Positions 33,850 to 43,134 of a stretch of DNA of 64,000 bases are shown piece after piece. The stretch comes from Micromonospora sp. WMMD1128 (GTDB lineage: Bacteria > Actinomycetota > Actinomycetes > Mycobacteriales > Micromonosporaceae). Location: NCBI RefSeq assembly GCF_027497235.1, contig NZ_CP114902.1, forward strand, positions 6,164,001 to 6,228,000, read 5' to 3'. Made by a program: the position numbers and the translations under genes. The notes beneath the pieces are model-generated. The model was not told the DNA's origin. It saw only the letters and a list, made by a program, of their open reading frames with translations, and did no database searches. Numbering within the stretch: position 1 is the first letter of the stretch; each line of letters starts with the position of its first letter.

Positions 33850-35334
33850 TCACTTCAGGTTGCGCAGCGCGTCCTCGATCGCCCGGTGGAACGTCGGGTA
33901 CGCGTAGATCATGTGCCGGAGCTGGCTGATCGGCACCGCCGCGTGCACGGCCACCACGAGCGCGGAGAGCACCTCGCCGCCGGCCGGGCCGGCCGAGGTG
34001 GCACCGACGAGCACGCCCTGGTCGGCGTCGGCGACCAGCTTGATGAAGCCGGCGTTGCCGGTCTTGTGGATCCAGCCCCGGGTCGACGAGGTCAGGTCGG
34101 TGTAGCCGACCTGGACGTTGACGCCCCGGTCGCGGGCCTGCTGCTCGGTCAGGCCGACCGCGCCCACCTCGGGGTCGGTGAACGTGACCCGCGGCAACGC
34201 CCGGTAGTCGGCGACCGGGACGCTGCCCGGCGCGGCCGTCGGTCCGCCCGCGCTCATCGCGCCGCCGACCGCGCTGACCACGCCGGCCGCGCCGCCGACC
34301 ACGCTCGCGGTGCCGCTGGCGTCCGGGCCACCCTTGGTACGCCGCATGTGGTCGAGCACGTCGGCCACCACGATGCCGGCCTGGTACATGGCGATGTGGG
34401 TGAACGCGCCCTCGCCGGTGAGGTCACCGACCGCCCAGATGCCGTCGGTGACGTGCATCCGGTCGTTGACCGGCAGGTAGCGCTGCCCGGCGTCCACGCC
34501 GGCCGTGTCCAGCCCCAGCTCCTCCAGGTGCGCCCGGCGGCCGGTCACCACGAGCAGCTTCTCGCCGGTGAACGTGGCGCCGTCGGCGTGGATGGTGAAG
34601 GTGCCGCCGTCGTGGCTGACCCGGCCGGCCTTGACCCCGGTGTGGATCTCCACCCCGTCGGCGCGGAGCGCCTCGGCGGCGAGCGCGGACGCCTCCGGCT
34701 CCTCGACGGCGAGCACCCGGTCGGACGCCTCGACGAGGGTGACCCGGACGCCGAACCGGGCGAACACCTGGGCCAGCTCCAGGCCGATCGCGCCGCCGCC
34801 GAGCACCAGCAGTGTGCCGGGCAGTTCCTCGACCTCGATGGCCTGGTGGTTGGTCCAGTAGGGCGTGTCGGCGAGCCCGTCGACCGGCGGGATCGAGGGC
34901 CGGGTGCCGGTGCCGAGGACCACCCCGAAGCGGGCTTCGAAGACCTGGTCGCCGACGCGGACCCGGTTCGGGCCGTCGAGCCGGCCGCTGCCGCGCACGA
35001 ACCGGCCGCCCCGGCCGGTGAAACGGCCCACCGCCGCCCGGTCGTCCCAGGTGTCGGTGGCCTCCTCGCGGATCCGCTTCGCCACCGGCGCCCAGTCGGG
35101 TCGCACCTGGGCGGAGCCGGCCAGCTCGTTGACCCGGTGCGCCTCGGCCAGCGCGTTGGCCGCCCGGATCATCATCTTGCTCGGCACGCAGCCCCAGTAG
35201 GGGCACTCGCCACCGACCAGGTCCCGCTCGATGCCGACCACGTCGAGCCCGGCCTCGGCGAGTCGCCCGGCCACCTCCTCGCCGCCGACCCCGAGCCCGA
35301 CCACGACCACGTCCACCAGTTCCGGCTCTGCCAT
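33850..35334 (-). CDS. FAD-dependent pyridine nucleotide-disulfide oxidoreductase
   Basis: A 494-residue flavoprotein of the lipoamide dehydrogenase/mercuric reductase group. It has the FAD motif VVVGLGVGGEEVAGRL, the redox-active disulfide GGECPYWGCVPSK, the NAD(P) motif LVLGGGAIGLELAQ and AVGDLTGEG. The C-terminal active-site HPT of the family reads YPT, followed by His at the next residue but one, so the acid-base residue is altered or shifted. An Ala/Gly-rich insertion (VVGGAAGVVSAVGGAMS) precedes the dimer domain. The substrate is unknown. Confidence 0.85.
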   Translation of the reverse strand: MAEPELVDVVVVGLGVGGEEVAGRLAEAGLDVVGIERDLVGGECPYWGCVPSKMMIRAANALAEAHRVNELAGSAQVRPDWAPVAKRIREEATDTWDDRAAVGRFTGRGGRFVRGSGRLDGPNRVRVGDQVFEARFGVVLGTGTRPSIPPVDGLADTPYWTNHQAIEVEELPGTLLVLGGGAIGLELAQVFARFGVRVTLVEASDRVLAVEEPEASALAAEALRADGVEIHTGVKAGRVSHDGGTFTIHADGATFTGEKLLVVTGRRAHLEELGLDTAGVDAGQRYLPVNDRMHVTDGIWAVGDLTGEGAFTHIAMYQAGIVVADVLDHMRRTKGGPDASGTASVVGGAAGVVSAVGGAMSAGGPTAAPGSVPVADYRALPRVTFTDPEVGAVGLTEQQARDRGVNVQVGYTDLTSSTRGWIHKTGNAGFIKLVADADQGVLVGATSAGPAGGEVLSALVVAVHAAVPISQLRHMIYAYPTFHRAIEDALRNLK

Positions 35335-35408
35335 GCCGCAAGCATTCCGCACCGCCGGATGTCGGGCCACCGGACCCGGCCGGAATTCCTGCGCCGGTAA
35401 TGAGTGCT

Positions 35409-36731
35409 CTAACGCATCCAGACCGGGTCGGCGCCGGGCACGTCGAGCGGGGGCGGGTAGTCGAGCGTGCGGCGCACCTCGTCGGGCAGCCGCCACGGCT
35501 GGTGCACCGCCCTGCCGGCCACCGACTCCAGCTCCGGCACCCACCGCCGCACGTACGCGCCGTCAGGGTCGTACCGGTCGGCCTGGCGCACCGGGTTGAA
35601 GCCCCGGTACGGCCGGGTGTCGTTGCCGGTGCCGGCCACCCACTGCCAGTTGCCGGAGTTGTTGACCCGGTCGCCGTCGAGCAGCCAGCGGAAGAAGACC
35701 TCCAGCCCGGGCCGCCAGTCCAGCCCGAGGTGCTTGGTCAGGTAGCCGGCGGTGATCAGCCGGGCGCGGTTGTGCATCCAACCCTCGGCGCGCAGTTGCC
35801 GCATGCCGGCGTCCACGATCGGCATGCCGGTGCGCCCCTCGGTCCAGGCCGCCAGCGCGGCCGGATCGTCCCGCCAGTCCTCCCGGGCGCCCCGCCGGTA
35901 CGCCGTCGTGCTCAGGTCCGGGAAACCGGCGACGACCTGATGGTAGAAGTCGCGCCAGCAGAGCTGCCGGACGAACGGCCCGTCGCGGTCGCCGGCCCGG
36001 TTCGCCACCGCCAGCGGGGAGACGCAACCCCATCGGAGGTACGGGCTGAGCCGGGAGGTGTCGTCGCCGGCCATGTCGTCGTGGATGTCGTCGTAGCGGT
36101 CGAGGGTGGGCAGCCACGCCTTGAGGCGACGCCGGGCGGCGCTCTCCCCGCCGGTGGCGGCGTCCGGGCTGTCGCCCTTCGGCGGCTCCGGCAGCCGGCC
36201 CGGGTCGACGCCGTCGGGGAGCCGGATCCGCTTCGGCGCGGCGAGCTCCTCCCGGAGACGAACTCCCTGCCAGGCGCGGAAGTAGGGGCTGAACACCCGG
36301 TAGTGGTCGCCGCCGGCGGGCCGGAGCGCGCCCGGGTCGACGATCGTCAGCCCGGGGAAGAGCCGCAGGAACATCCGGTGCCGCTCGCACTCTTCGCGCA
36401 GGCGGCGTTCCCGGCGGTGGGCGTACCGGCTCACGTCGGCGGAGAGCCCGATGCCCTCGGCGCCCACCTTCCGGGCCAGCTTGACGGTCTCGGCCACCGG
36501 GTCGCCGCGCCGGACCACCAGGTCGCCGCCGCGTCGGCGGAGCGCCTCGCGCAGCTCGGCCAGGCTCTGGTGCAGGAACCGGGTGCGGTTCGGCGAGAGC
36601 TTCGCGAGCGTCGGGTCGAGCACGTACAGCGGCACCACCCGGTCGAACGCCGAGGCCGCCGCGGCCAGCGCCGGGTGGTCGTGCACCCGCAGGTCGCGGG
36701 TGAACAGCACCACCGCCGTACGCTCGGTCAT
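35409..36731 (-). CDS. phr: Deoxyribodipyrimidine photolyase
   Basis: A 440-residue photolyase that repairs UV-induced pyrimidine dimers with light. The N-terminal antenna domain begins VVLFTRDLRVHDHPAL. The FAD domain has GRTGMPIVDAGMRQL, EGWMHNRARLI, and NNSGNWQWVAGTG with the electron-transfer tryptophan region. The ATG overlaps the crtB stop as ATGA, so it is co-transcribed with a carotenoid gene in a light-response locus. Confidence 0.92.
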   Translation of the reverse strand: MTERTAVVLFTRDLRVHDHPALAAAASAFDRVVPLYVLDPTLAKLSPNRTRFLHQSLAELREALRRRGGDLVVRRGDPVAETVKLARKVGAEGIGLSADVSRYAHRRERRLREECERHRMFLRLFPGLTIVDPGALRPAGGDHYRVFSPYFRAWQGVRLREELAAPKRIRLPDGVDPGRLPEPPKGDSPDAATGGESAARRRLKAWLPTLDRYDDIHDDMAGDDTSRLSPYLRWGCVSPLAVANRAGDRDGPFVRQLCWRDFYHQVVAGFPDLSTTAYRRGAREDWRDDPAALAAWTEGRTGMPIVDAGMRQLRAEGWMHNRARLITAGYLTKHLGLDWRPGLEVFFRWLLDGDRVNNSGNWQWVAGTGNDTRPYRGFNPVRQADRYDPDGAYVRRWVPELESVAGRAVHQPWRLPDEVRRTLDYPPPLDVPGADPVWMR

Positions 36732-37660
36732 CCGGCCACGGCCGAGGCCGACGCCCGCGCCGGACCGGGCACCCGCACCGGCGTGCCGGCGGGGGTGAGC
36801 AGCGCCCGCGCGGCCACCGCCATCCGCCGCCGCTGCGGCACCAGGGCCCGGCGGACGAAGACGTCGAAGCCCTGCCCGGCCACCTCGTCGAGGATCCCGC
36901 CGTAGAGCGCGTACGCGGTGCGCATGCACGCCTGCGAGGCCGGGTGGAGCAGCGGGATGCCCGGCGCGGCGGCGAGGTAGTGGGCCTGCGCGCGGGTCAC
37001 CTCGTACTCGATCAGCTCGCGGATCGCCGGGGTGGCGCGGCCGGCGGCCTGGGCGGCGAGCAGATCGTCGCGGGTCAGGTCGAACTTGGCCAGGTCCTCG
37101 TCGGGCAGGTAGGTCCGGCCCCGGTCGAGGTCCTCGGCGACGTCCCGGACGAAGTTGGTGAGTTGGAACGCGAAGCCGAGCTGCCGGGCCGGCTCCCGGG
37201 CGGCGGCCGGGTCGGAGCTGCCCAGGATCGGCAGCATCATGGTGCCGATGACGGCGGCCGAGCCCTCCATGTAGTCGAGCAGGTCGTCGTAGGTCGGGTA
37301 CGACGTGACCGTCAGGTCCATCGCCATGCTGCGCAGAAACGACGCGAAGTCGTCGCGGTCGAGGTCGAACACGGCGATGGTGTGCAGCACCGCGGGGAGC
37401 AGCGGGTCGTCGACCGACGCACCGTGCAGGCCGGCGACGAAACGGTCGGACCACTCACGCAGCCGGGCGGCGCGCTCGGCGGGCGGCAGGTCCTCGGTGC
37501 GGTCGACGATCTCGTCCGCGTAGCGGGTGAACCCGTACAGCGCGTGCACATGCCGTCGTTTCCATGCGGGGAGCAGCCGGGTGGCGAGATAGTAGGTGCG
37601 GCCGTGACGCCGGTGCAGCTCGCGACAGCGGTCATAGGCAGCGGTGAGATCGGTGTCCAC
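36728..37660 (-). CDS. crtB: Phytoene synthase
   Basis: A 310-residue squalene/phytoene synthase. Substrate-binding Asp motifs are visible as YADEIVDRTED (first) and NFVRDVAEDLDRGRTYLP (second). It would join two geranylgeranyl diphosphates into phytoene. The GTG at 37660 has GAGGAGGGG upstream. It is divergent from crtE and coupled to the photolyase gene downstream. Confidence 0.92.
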   Translation of the reverse strand: MDTDLTAAYDRCRELHRRHGRTYYLATRLLPAWKRRHVHALYGFTRYADEIVDRTEDLPPAERAARLREWSDRFVAGLHGASVDDPLLPAVLHTIAVFDLDRDDFASFLRSMAMDLTVTSYPTYDDLLDYMEGSAAVIGTMMLPILGSSDPAAAREPARQLGFAFQLTNFVRDVAEDLDRGRTYLPDEDLAKFDLTRDDLLAAQAAGRATPAIRELIEYEVTRAQAHYLAAAPGIPLLHPASQACMRTAYALYGGILDEVAGQGFDVFVRRALVPQRRRMAVAARALLTPAGTPVRVPGPARASASAVAG

Positions 37661-37725
37661 CGGCCCCTCCTCGGTTTCGACGCAGAAATCGACGCAACTC
37701 GTGAGCCTAGGGTACGCTCCTTCAC
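37661..37725. promoter_or_regulatory. Divergent crtB/crtE promoter with direct repeats
   Basis: This 65-bp spacer holds both promoters. TCGACGCA occurs twice, at 37677-37684 and 37689-37696 (12-bp period). These are candidate binding sites for the LitR/CarH-like regulator encoded at 40971. The site call is inference. Confidence 0.4.
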
Positions 37726-38880
37726 ATGGCCAACGACGCAGTTGCGGATAATGCGCTCCGCGTCGCGCCGGCACAGCCGGAAGCGACTGACGATCCGGTC
37801 CACGGCGTACTGGCCGCGTTCACCCAAGACCTGGTCACCGGCGTCGACGACACCCTGGCGGCGTTCCTGGCCGCCGAAGTCGACGCACTCACCGAGATCG
37901 ACGCGGCGATGGGTGCTTTCGCCGCGACCGCCCGCGACTCCGTGCTCGTCGGTGGCAAGCGGGTGCGTCCGACGTTCGCCTACTGGGGCTGGCGCGGGGT
38001 GGTCGGCGGCGACGGGCCGCTGCCCTCGGTGCTGCCCGCCCTGTCCGCGCTGGAACTGCTGCACACGTTCGCGCTCGTGCACGACGACGTGATGGACGCC
38101 TCCGACGTCCGGCGCGGTCGACCCACCGCGCACCGGGCCGCCGCCGCCCGGCACCGGGCCGCCGGACACACCGGCGACCCCGACCGGTACGGCGAGGCGG
38201 TCGCCGTACTCATCGGCGACCTCTGCATGGTCTGGGCCGACCGGCTCATGGGGCGCGCCGCCGTGCCGGCCGACCGGCTGCTCGACGTGCGCCGCTGCTA
38301 CGACCAGATGCGGGTGGAGACCGTCGCCGGGCAGTTCCTGGACGTGCTCGGCGAGCACGACGGGGCGAACTGGTCGGTCGACCGGGCGCTGCGGGTGGCC
38401 CGCTACAAGACCGCCAGCTACACCGTCCAGCGCCCGCTGCTCTTCGGCGCCGGCCTGGCCGGCGCCGACGCGGACGGCCCGCTGACCGCCGCGTACACCC
38501 GCTACGGGCTGGCCGTCGGCGAGGCGTTCCAACTCCGTGACGACCTGCTCGGCGTCTTCGGCGACCCGGCCACCACCGGCAAGCCGGCCGGGGACGACCT
38601 GCGCACCGGCAAGCCGACCCCGCTGCTCATGCTGGCCCGGCAGCTCGCCGACCCGGCCCAACGCCGCGCCCTGGACCGGGCCGGTTCGGTGGGCGGCGCG
38701 CGCGAGCTGGCCCGGTTGGCCGACGTGGTCCGGGACACCGGCGCCGCGACCCGGGTGGAGCGGATGATCTCCGAACGGGTGGCCGAGGCGCTGTCCGCGC
38801 TCGACACCGCACCCATCGACGAGACGGCGCGCACGGCGCTCACCGGTCTCGCCACCGCAGCCACCGAACGGCGGTCCTGA
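37726..38880 (+). CDS. crtE: Geranylgeranyl diphosphate synthase (polyprenyl synthetase)
   Basis: A 384-residue trans-prenyltransferase. It has the first Asp-rich motif DDVMD with the following RRGRPTAH, and the second motif DDLLGVFGDP. GGKRVRP near residue 85 binds diphosphate. The product feeds phytoene synthase encoded divergently. It overlaps crtI by one base at 38880. Confidence 0.9.
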   Translation: MANDAVADNALRVAPAQPEATDDPVHGVLAAFTQDLVTGVDDTLAAFLAAEVDALTEIDAAMGAFAATARDSVLVGGKRVRPTFAYWGWRGVVGGDGPLPSVLPALSALELLHTFALVHDDVMDASDVRRGRPTAHRAAAARHRAAGHTGDPDRYGEAVAVLIGDLCMVWADRLMGRAAVPADRLLDVRRCYDQMRVETVAGQFLDVLGEHDGANWSVDRALRVARYKTASYTVQRPLLFGAGLAGADADGPLTAAYTRYGLAVGEAFQLRDDLLGVFGDPATTGKPAGDDLRTGKPTPLLMLARQLADPAQRRALDRAGSVGGARELARLADVVRDTGAATRVERMISERVAEALSALDTAPIDETARTALTGLATAATERRS

Positions 38881-40391
38881 TGAGCAACCTCGTGACCAAG
38901 GGAGCCGGAATGCGCACCGTCGACGGACGGACCGACCGCGTCGTCGTGGTCGGCGCCGGGCTGGGTGGGCTGGCCTGCGCGCTGCACCTGGCGGGCAGCG
39001 GCCGGCAGGTGACCGTGTTGGAACGCGAGCCGGTGCCGGGTGGGCGCGCCGGCCGGCTCAGCGTCGACGGGTACGAGTTCGACACCGGTCCGACCGTCCT
39101 CACCATGCCCGACCTGATCGCCGAGGCGCTCGGCGCGGTCGGCGAGGAGTTGACCGACTGGCTCGACCTGACCCCGCTCGACCCGGCGTACCGCGCGTAC
39201 TACCCGGACGGGTCGACGCTCGACGTCATCACCGACACCACCCGGATGGCCGCCGAGATCTCCCGCGTCTGCGGCCCCCGCGAGGCGGACGGCTACCTGC
39301 GTTTCGTCGACTACGCCCGCAACCTGTGGAAGTGGGAGCGGGCCGACTTCATCGAGCGCAACCTCGACGCGCCGACCGACCTGATCACCGGCAACCTGCT
39401 GAAGCTGCTCGCCAACGGCGCGTTCCGGCGGCTCCAGACGAAGATCAACCAGTTCTTCCGCGACCCGCGTACCCAGCGGATCTTCTCCTTCCAGGCGATG
39501 TACGCCGGCCTGTCGCCGCACGACGCGCTCGCCATCTACACCGTCATCGCGTACCTCGACTCGGTAGCCGGGGTGAGCTTCCCGCGCGGTGGCATCCACG
39601 CGGTCTCCCGCGGCATGGCCGGCGCGGCCGAGAAGCACGGCGTGCAGATCCGGTACGACACCACGGTGACCCGGGTCGAGACCGCCCACGGCCGCGCCAC
39701 CGGCGTGATCACCTCCGACGGCGAGGTCGTCCCCGCCGACGTGGTGGTGCTCAACCCCGACCTGCCGGTCGCCTACCGGGACCTGCTGCCGGAGAGCCGG
39801 CAGCGCCGGCTGACCTACTCGCCGTCCTGCGTGGTGCTGCACGTCGGTTCGACGCAGGGTTATGGCAAGATCGCTCACCACAACATCCACTTCGGACGCG
39901 CCTGGAAGGGCACGTTCGACGAGGTGATCCGGCGAGGCGAGCTGATGACCGACCCGTCGCTGCTGGTGACGAACCCGAGCCGCACCGACCCGTCGGTGGC
40001 CCCGGCCGGGAAGCACACCTACTACGTGCTGGCCCCGGTGCCGAACCTCGACCGGGCCCCGTTCGACTGGCCCGGCGACCTCACCGACCGCTACGCCGAC
40101 CAGCTCGTGCACACCCTTGAGGAACGCGGCTACGTGGGCTTCGGCGACGGCATCGAGGTGCTGCGCGCCGTCACCCCGGCCGGCTGGGCGGCGCAGGGCA
40201 TGGCCGCGGGCACCCCGTTCGCCGCCGCCCACAGCCTCTTCCAGACCGGCCCGTTCCGCCCGTCGAACCTGCACCGGACCCTGGGCAACGTGGTCTTCGT
40301 CGGCTCCGGCACCCAACCCGGCGTGGGCGTGCCGATGGTGCTGATCAGCGGCAAGCTCGCCGCCGCCCGGATCACCGGGGAGGGCGCGTGA
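38880..40391 (+). CDS. crtI: Phytoene desaturase (CrtI type)
   Basis: A 503-residue FAD-dependent desaturase. The dinucleotide motif VVVVGAGLGGLACALHL is near the N-terminus, followed by EREPVPGGRAGRL and FDTGPTVLTMP. The C-terminal FAD signature reads VFVGSGTQPGVGVPMVL. It converts phytoene towards lycopene. The start at 38880 overlaps crtE; an ATG at 38910 after GGGAGCCGGA is an equally plausible start. No cyclase gene is in the window. Confidence 0.92.
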   Translation: MSNLVTKGAGMRTVDGRTDRVVVVGAGLGGLACALHLAGSGRQVTVLEREPVPGGRAGRLSVDGYEFDTGPTVLTMPDLIAEALGAVGEELTDWLDLTPLDPAYRAYYPDGSTLDVITDTTRMAAEISRVCGPREADGYLRFVDYARNLWKWERADFIERNLDAPTDLITGNLLKLLANGAFRRLQTKINQFFRDPRTQRIFSFQAMYAGLSPHDALAIYTVIAYLDSVAGVSFPRGGIHAVSRGMAGAAEKHGVQIRYDTTVTRVETAHGRATGVITSDGEVVPADVVVLNPDLPVAYRDLLPESRQRRLTYSPSCVVLHVGSTQGYGKIAHHNIHFGRAWKGTFDEVIRRGELMTDPSLLVTNPSRTDPSVAPAGKHTYYVLAPVPNLDRAPFDWPGDLTDRYADQLVHTLEERGYVGFGDGIEVLRAVTPAGWAAQGMAAGTPFAAAHSLFQTGPFRPSNLHRTLGNVVFVGSGTQPGVGVPMVLISGKLAAARITGEGA

Positions 40392-40981
40392 CCGCGCGGG
40401 AGGACCACCTGGTCGAGCTGGTCGACGACGGTGGCCGGGCCATCGGCCAGACAAGCGTGGCCAGCGCCCACCAGCCGCCCGGCCGGCTGCACCGGGCCTT
40501 CTCGGTGCTCCTGGTCGACCCCGCCGGGCGGGTGCTGCTCCAGCAGCGGGCCGCGGTGAAGACCCGGTTCCCGCTGCGCTGGGCCAACTCCTGCTGCGGG
40601 CACCCGCTGCCCGGCCAGTCGCTCGTCGAGGCCGCCAACCGCCGCCTCGCCGAGGAACTCGGCCTCGGCCCGTTCGACCTCACCGAGGTGGGGATCTACC
40701 TCTACTACGCCGAGGACCCGGCGACCGGTCGGGTCGAGTTCGAGTACGACCACGTGCTGCGCGCCGACGTACCCGCCGACCTGCCCACCCGGCCCGACCC
40801 GGACGAGGTGGCCGAGCTGCGCTGGGTCGATCCGGCGGCGGTGGCGGCCGATCTCGACGCCGCCCCCCGCACGTACGCCCCCTGGCTGGGCGGCGTGGTG
40901 AACCGGCTGCTGCACCCGGCCGATCCGTTCCGGTCCGGCGCGCCGGCCACCGAGGCACCGGAGCGGTCGGGTGGCCGATGA
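40388..40981 (+). CDS. idi: Isopentenyl-diphosphate delta-isomerase, type I
   Basis: A 197-residue Nudix-fold isomerase that interconverts the two C5 precursors. The active-site Cys lies in WANSCCGHP, and the Glu-containing region reads GRVEFEYDHVLRA. AANRRLAEELG is the Nudix-like helix. The GTG overlaps the crtI stop, and its own end overlaps the regulator start by 11 nt. Confidence 0.92.
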   Translation: MTAREDHLVELVDDGGRAIGQTSVASAHQPPGRLHRAFSVLLVDPAGRVLLQQRAAVKTRFPLRWANSCCGHPLPGQSLVEAANRRLAEELGLGPFDLTEVGIYLYYAEDPATGRVEFEYDHVLRADVPADLPTRPDPDEVAELRWVDPAAVAADLDAAPRTYAPWLGGVVNRLLHPADPFRSGAPATEAPERSGGR

Positions 40982-41918
40982 GGCGTTGAGCGCGGGGGCC
41001 GTCGCGCGCCGGCTCGGCGTGGCCGTCACCACGCTGCGTACCTGGCACCAGCGCTACGGCCTCGGTCCCAGCGAGCACGTGCCGGGCCACCACCGGCGCT
41101 ACACGCCCGCCGACCTCGCTCGCCTGGAGATCATGCGGCGGCTCACCGCCGAGGGGGTCGCACCCGCCGAGGCGGCTCGTTGGGCCCGGCAGGCGCCGAC
41201 CGTACGCCCGCCGGAACGGCTCGGGTCAAAGGTCGGCCACCTGACGGTCCGCGACGGCGGCGGCGCCACCATCCCGGTCGGCCGGGCCGGACCGGTCGCG
41301 CGTGGCCTGGCCCGGGCCGCCATGCGGCTGGACTCGGTGACGATCGCCCGCACCATCGCCGACGCCGTCGCCGCGGACGGGGTGGTGGCGACCTGGGAGG
41401 CCCTGCTCCGGCCGGTGCTCGCCGGCATCGGGGAACGACACGCGGCGACCGCCGGGCTGATCGAGGTGGAGCACCTGGTGTCCCGGTGCGTCTCCGAGGC
41501 GTTCGCCGCGGTGGCCCGGGCACACCCCACCGCCGGGCCGCCCCGGATCCTGCTCTCCTGCGCCGACGAAGAGCAACACTCCCTGCCGTTGGAGGCGCTG
41601 GCCGCCGCGCTCGCCGAGGCCGGTGTGAGCTATCGCATGCTCGGTGCCCGGATGCCCGTGGCCGCCCTGGTCGAGGCGGTCAACCGGACCGGGCCGGCGG
41701 CCGTGGTGCTCTGGTCGCACACCCGGGCCACCGCCGACCCGCACCAACTCGCCGCGCTGCTGGCCGTTCCGCGCCGGCCGCTGCTGGTGCTGGCCGCCGG
41801 GCCGGGCTGGCGGGCGGACTCGCTGCCGGCCGGGGTGGTCCGCCCGGTCGACCTGGCCGAGGCGCTCTCGCTGGCCGTGGCCGTCCGGGATTCGCTCGAC
41901 CAGTCGGCGGCGGGCTGA
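40971..41918 (+). CDS. litR: MerR-family B12-dependent photoreceptor-like regulator (LitR/CarH type)
   Basis: A 315-residue regulator. The MerR helix-turn-helix reads LSAGAVARRLGVAVTTLRTWHQRYGL, then the wing HHRRYTPADL. The remainder is a cobalamin-binding-like module: a helical bundle with IEVEHLVSRC, matching the conserved EH of CarH, and a Rossmann part with DEEQHSLPLEAL. The Trp of the CarH W-x9-EH motif is replaced by Arg here, and the usual Gly after the ligand His is not obvious, so light response may be altered. It is the last gene of the crtE operon and the likely controller of the whole locus. Confidence 0.82.
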   Translation: MADEALSAGAVARRLGVAVTTLRTWHQRYGLGPSEHVPGHHRRYTPADLARLEIMRRLTAEGVAPAEAARWARQAPTVRPPERLGSKVGHLTVRDGGGATIPVGRAGPVARGLARAAMRLDSVTIARTIADAVAADGVVATWEALLRPVLAGIGERHAATAGLIEVEHLVSRCVSEAFAAVARAHPTAGPPRILLSCADEEQHSLPLEALAAALAEAGVSYRMLGARMPVAALVEAVNRTGPAAVVLWSHTRATADPHQLAALLAVPRRPLLVLAAGPGWRADSLPAGVVRPVDLAEALSLAVAVRDSLDQSAAG

Positions 41919-41997
41919 CGCCCCCCTCTCCCACTCGGGGGTGGCGTCCACTACGGTCGGAAAGTCCATCTGACCCCGACCCCTCCGGGAGCGACAG

Positions 41998-42789
41998 ATG
42001 CGTCCACGCACCGTGCTGGCGTTCGCCCTCGGCCTGGTACTTTTCGTCGCCGGCTGCGGCGGTTCGGGCAAGACCCCGGAGAAGGTCGCCGCCTCGCCCT
42101 CCGCCACGTCCACGCCGAAGCCGACGTCCAGTCCGACACCTCGGCCGACCCGCACCACCCCATCACCGAAGCCGAAGCTGCGACCGCTGCCCAAGAAGCT
42201 CCCGGCCGGCCTGCACCGGCGCAGTGGCAGCCCCGGGGTGGCGCTCACCTTCGACGACGGGCCGGACCCCCGCTACACCCCGCAGATCCTGGCCCAGCTC
42301 CGGGCGGCTCACGTCACCGCGACGTTCTGCCTGGTCGGCAGGCAGGCCAAGCATTACCCGGAACTGGTGGCCCAGATCGTCCGGGAGGGTCACCAAATCT
42401 GCAACCACAGCTGGCGGCACGACCTCGACCTCGGCCGGCGCCCGGTCGCGGAGATCCGGGCCGACCTGGAGCGAACGAACCGGGTCATCCGCGAGGCGGC
42501 CCCGAAGGCGCAGATCACCTGGTTCCGCCAGCCCGGCGGCCGGTGGACCGCCGAGGAACTCGCCGTCGCCGACCAGCTGGGGCTGCGCCCGTTGCACTGG
42601 AGCGTCGACCCGCAGGACTGGGACCACCCACCGGCGCAGAAGATCATCAAGCGGGTGAGGTCCTCCACCCACCACGGTTCGGTCGTGTTGATGCACGACG
42701 CGGGCGGCGACCGGACCCAGACGATGGCCGCCTGCCGGCACCTGATCCCGGATCTCAAGCGGCGGTACGGGATCGCCCGACTGCGGTGA
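41998..42789 (+). CDS. Polysaccharide deacetylase lipoprotein (NodB homology)
   Basis: A 263-residue predicted lipoprotein with lipobox FVAGC, a Ser/Thr/Pro/Lys-rich linker (residues 30-62) and a NodB domain. Metal-site motifs are TFDDGPD and HSWRH, and the catalytic Arg/Gly region is RQPGGRW. It would deacetylate peptidoglycan or another cell-surface polysaccharide. The ATG lies 8 nt after GGGAGCG. A hairpin at 42855 follows. Confidence 0.9.
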   Translation: MRPRTVLAFALGLVLFVAGCGGSGKTPEKVAASPSATSTPKPTSSPTPRPTRTTPSPKPKLRPLPKKLPAGLHRRSGSPGVALTFDDGPDPRYTPQILAQLRAAHVTATFCLVGRQAKHYPELVAQIVREGHQICNHSWRHDLDLGRRPVAEIRADLERTNRVIREAAPKAQITWFRQPGGRWTAEELAVADQLGLRPLHWSVDPQDWDHPPAQKIIKRVRSSTHHGSVVLMHDAGGDRTQTMAACRHLIPDLKRRYGIARLR

Positions 42790-42854
42790 CACCGCCGCTG
42801 AGCTGCGGCTCTGCCCGGTGATGTGCCCGCGGCCATACCGGTTTGGCCGGCGGA

Positions 42855-42884
42855 GGAGGCATGACATATGCTCTTCATGCCTCC
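42855..42884. terminator. Terminator hairpin after the deacetylase gene
   Basis: GGAGGCATGA and TCATGCCTCC pair perfectly around a 10-nt loop. No long T tract follows. Confidence 0.5.
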
Positions 42885-42944
42885 GGCGGGGCCGGATGGG
42901 AGCAAGTCCGCTTGATGTTGCGAGTGTGCAATGATGGCGGGGCC

Positions 42945-43017
42945 GCCCTCATCGTCTAGCGGCCCAGGACGCCGCCCTTTCAAGGCGGTAGCACGGGTTC
43001 GAATCCCGTTGGGGGCA
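42945..43017 (+). tRNA. tRNA-Glu (TTC)
   Basis: The 73-nt sequence folds as a cloverleaf. Acceptor GCCCTCA pairs with TGGGGGC (one G-T), the anticodon loop is CTTTCAA within CCGCC/GGCGG, and the T arm is ACGGG-TTCGAAT-CCCGT. The discriminator is A. CCA is not encoded. Confidence 0.93.
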
Positions 43018-43051
43018 CGATCCGGCTCACGCCGGAGGCAACACCAGCCAG

Positions 43052-43125
43052 GTCCTGTGGAGCAGTTGGAGTGCTCGCCGCCCTGTCAAGGCGGAGGTCG
43101 CGGGTTCAAGTCCCGTCAGGACCGC
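43052..43125 (+). tRNA. tRNA-Asp (GTC)
   Basis: The 74-nt cloverleaf has acceptor GGTCCTG/CAGGACC, anticodon loop CTGTCAA in a CCGCC/GGCGG stem, T arm GCGGG-TTCAAGT-CCCGT and discriminator G. CCA is not encoded. Confidence 0.93.
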
Positions 43126-43134
43126 AAGCGCTGA

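Noticed and set aside
33619..35400. A 593-codon plus-strand frame over the disulfide oxidoreductase
   Set aside because: It mirrors a gene with a complete FAD and redox-disulfide signature on the other strand.
42388..42983. Minus-strand frames over the polysaccharide deacetylase and tRNA-Glu
   Set aside because: They are antisense to a gene with clear NodB motifs and run into a tRNA.
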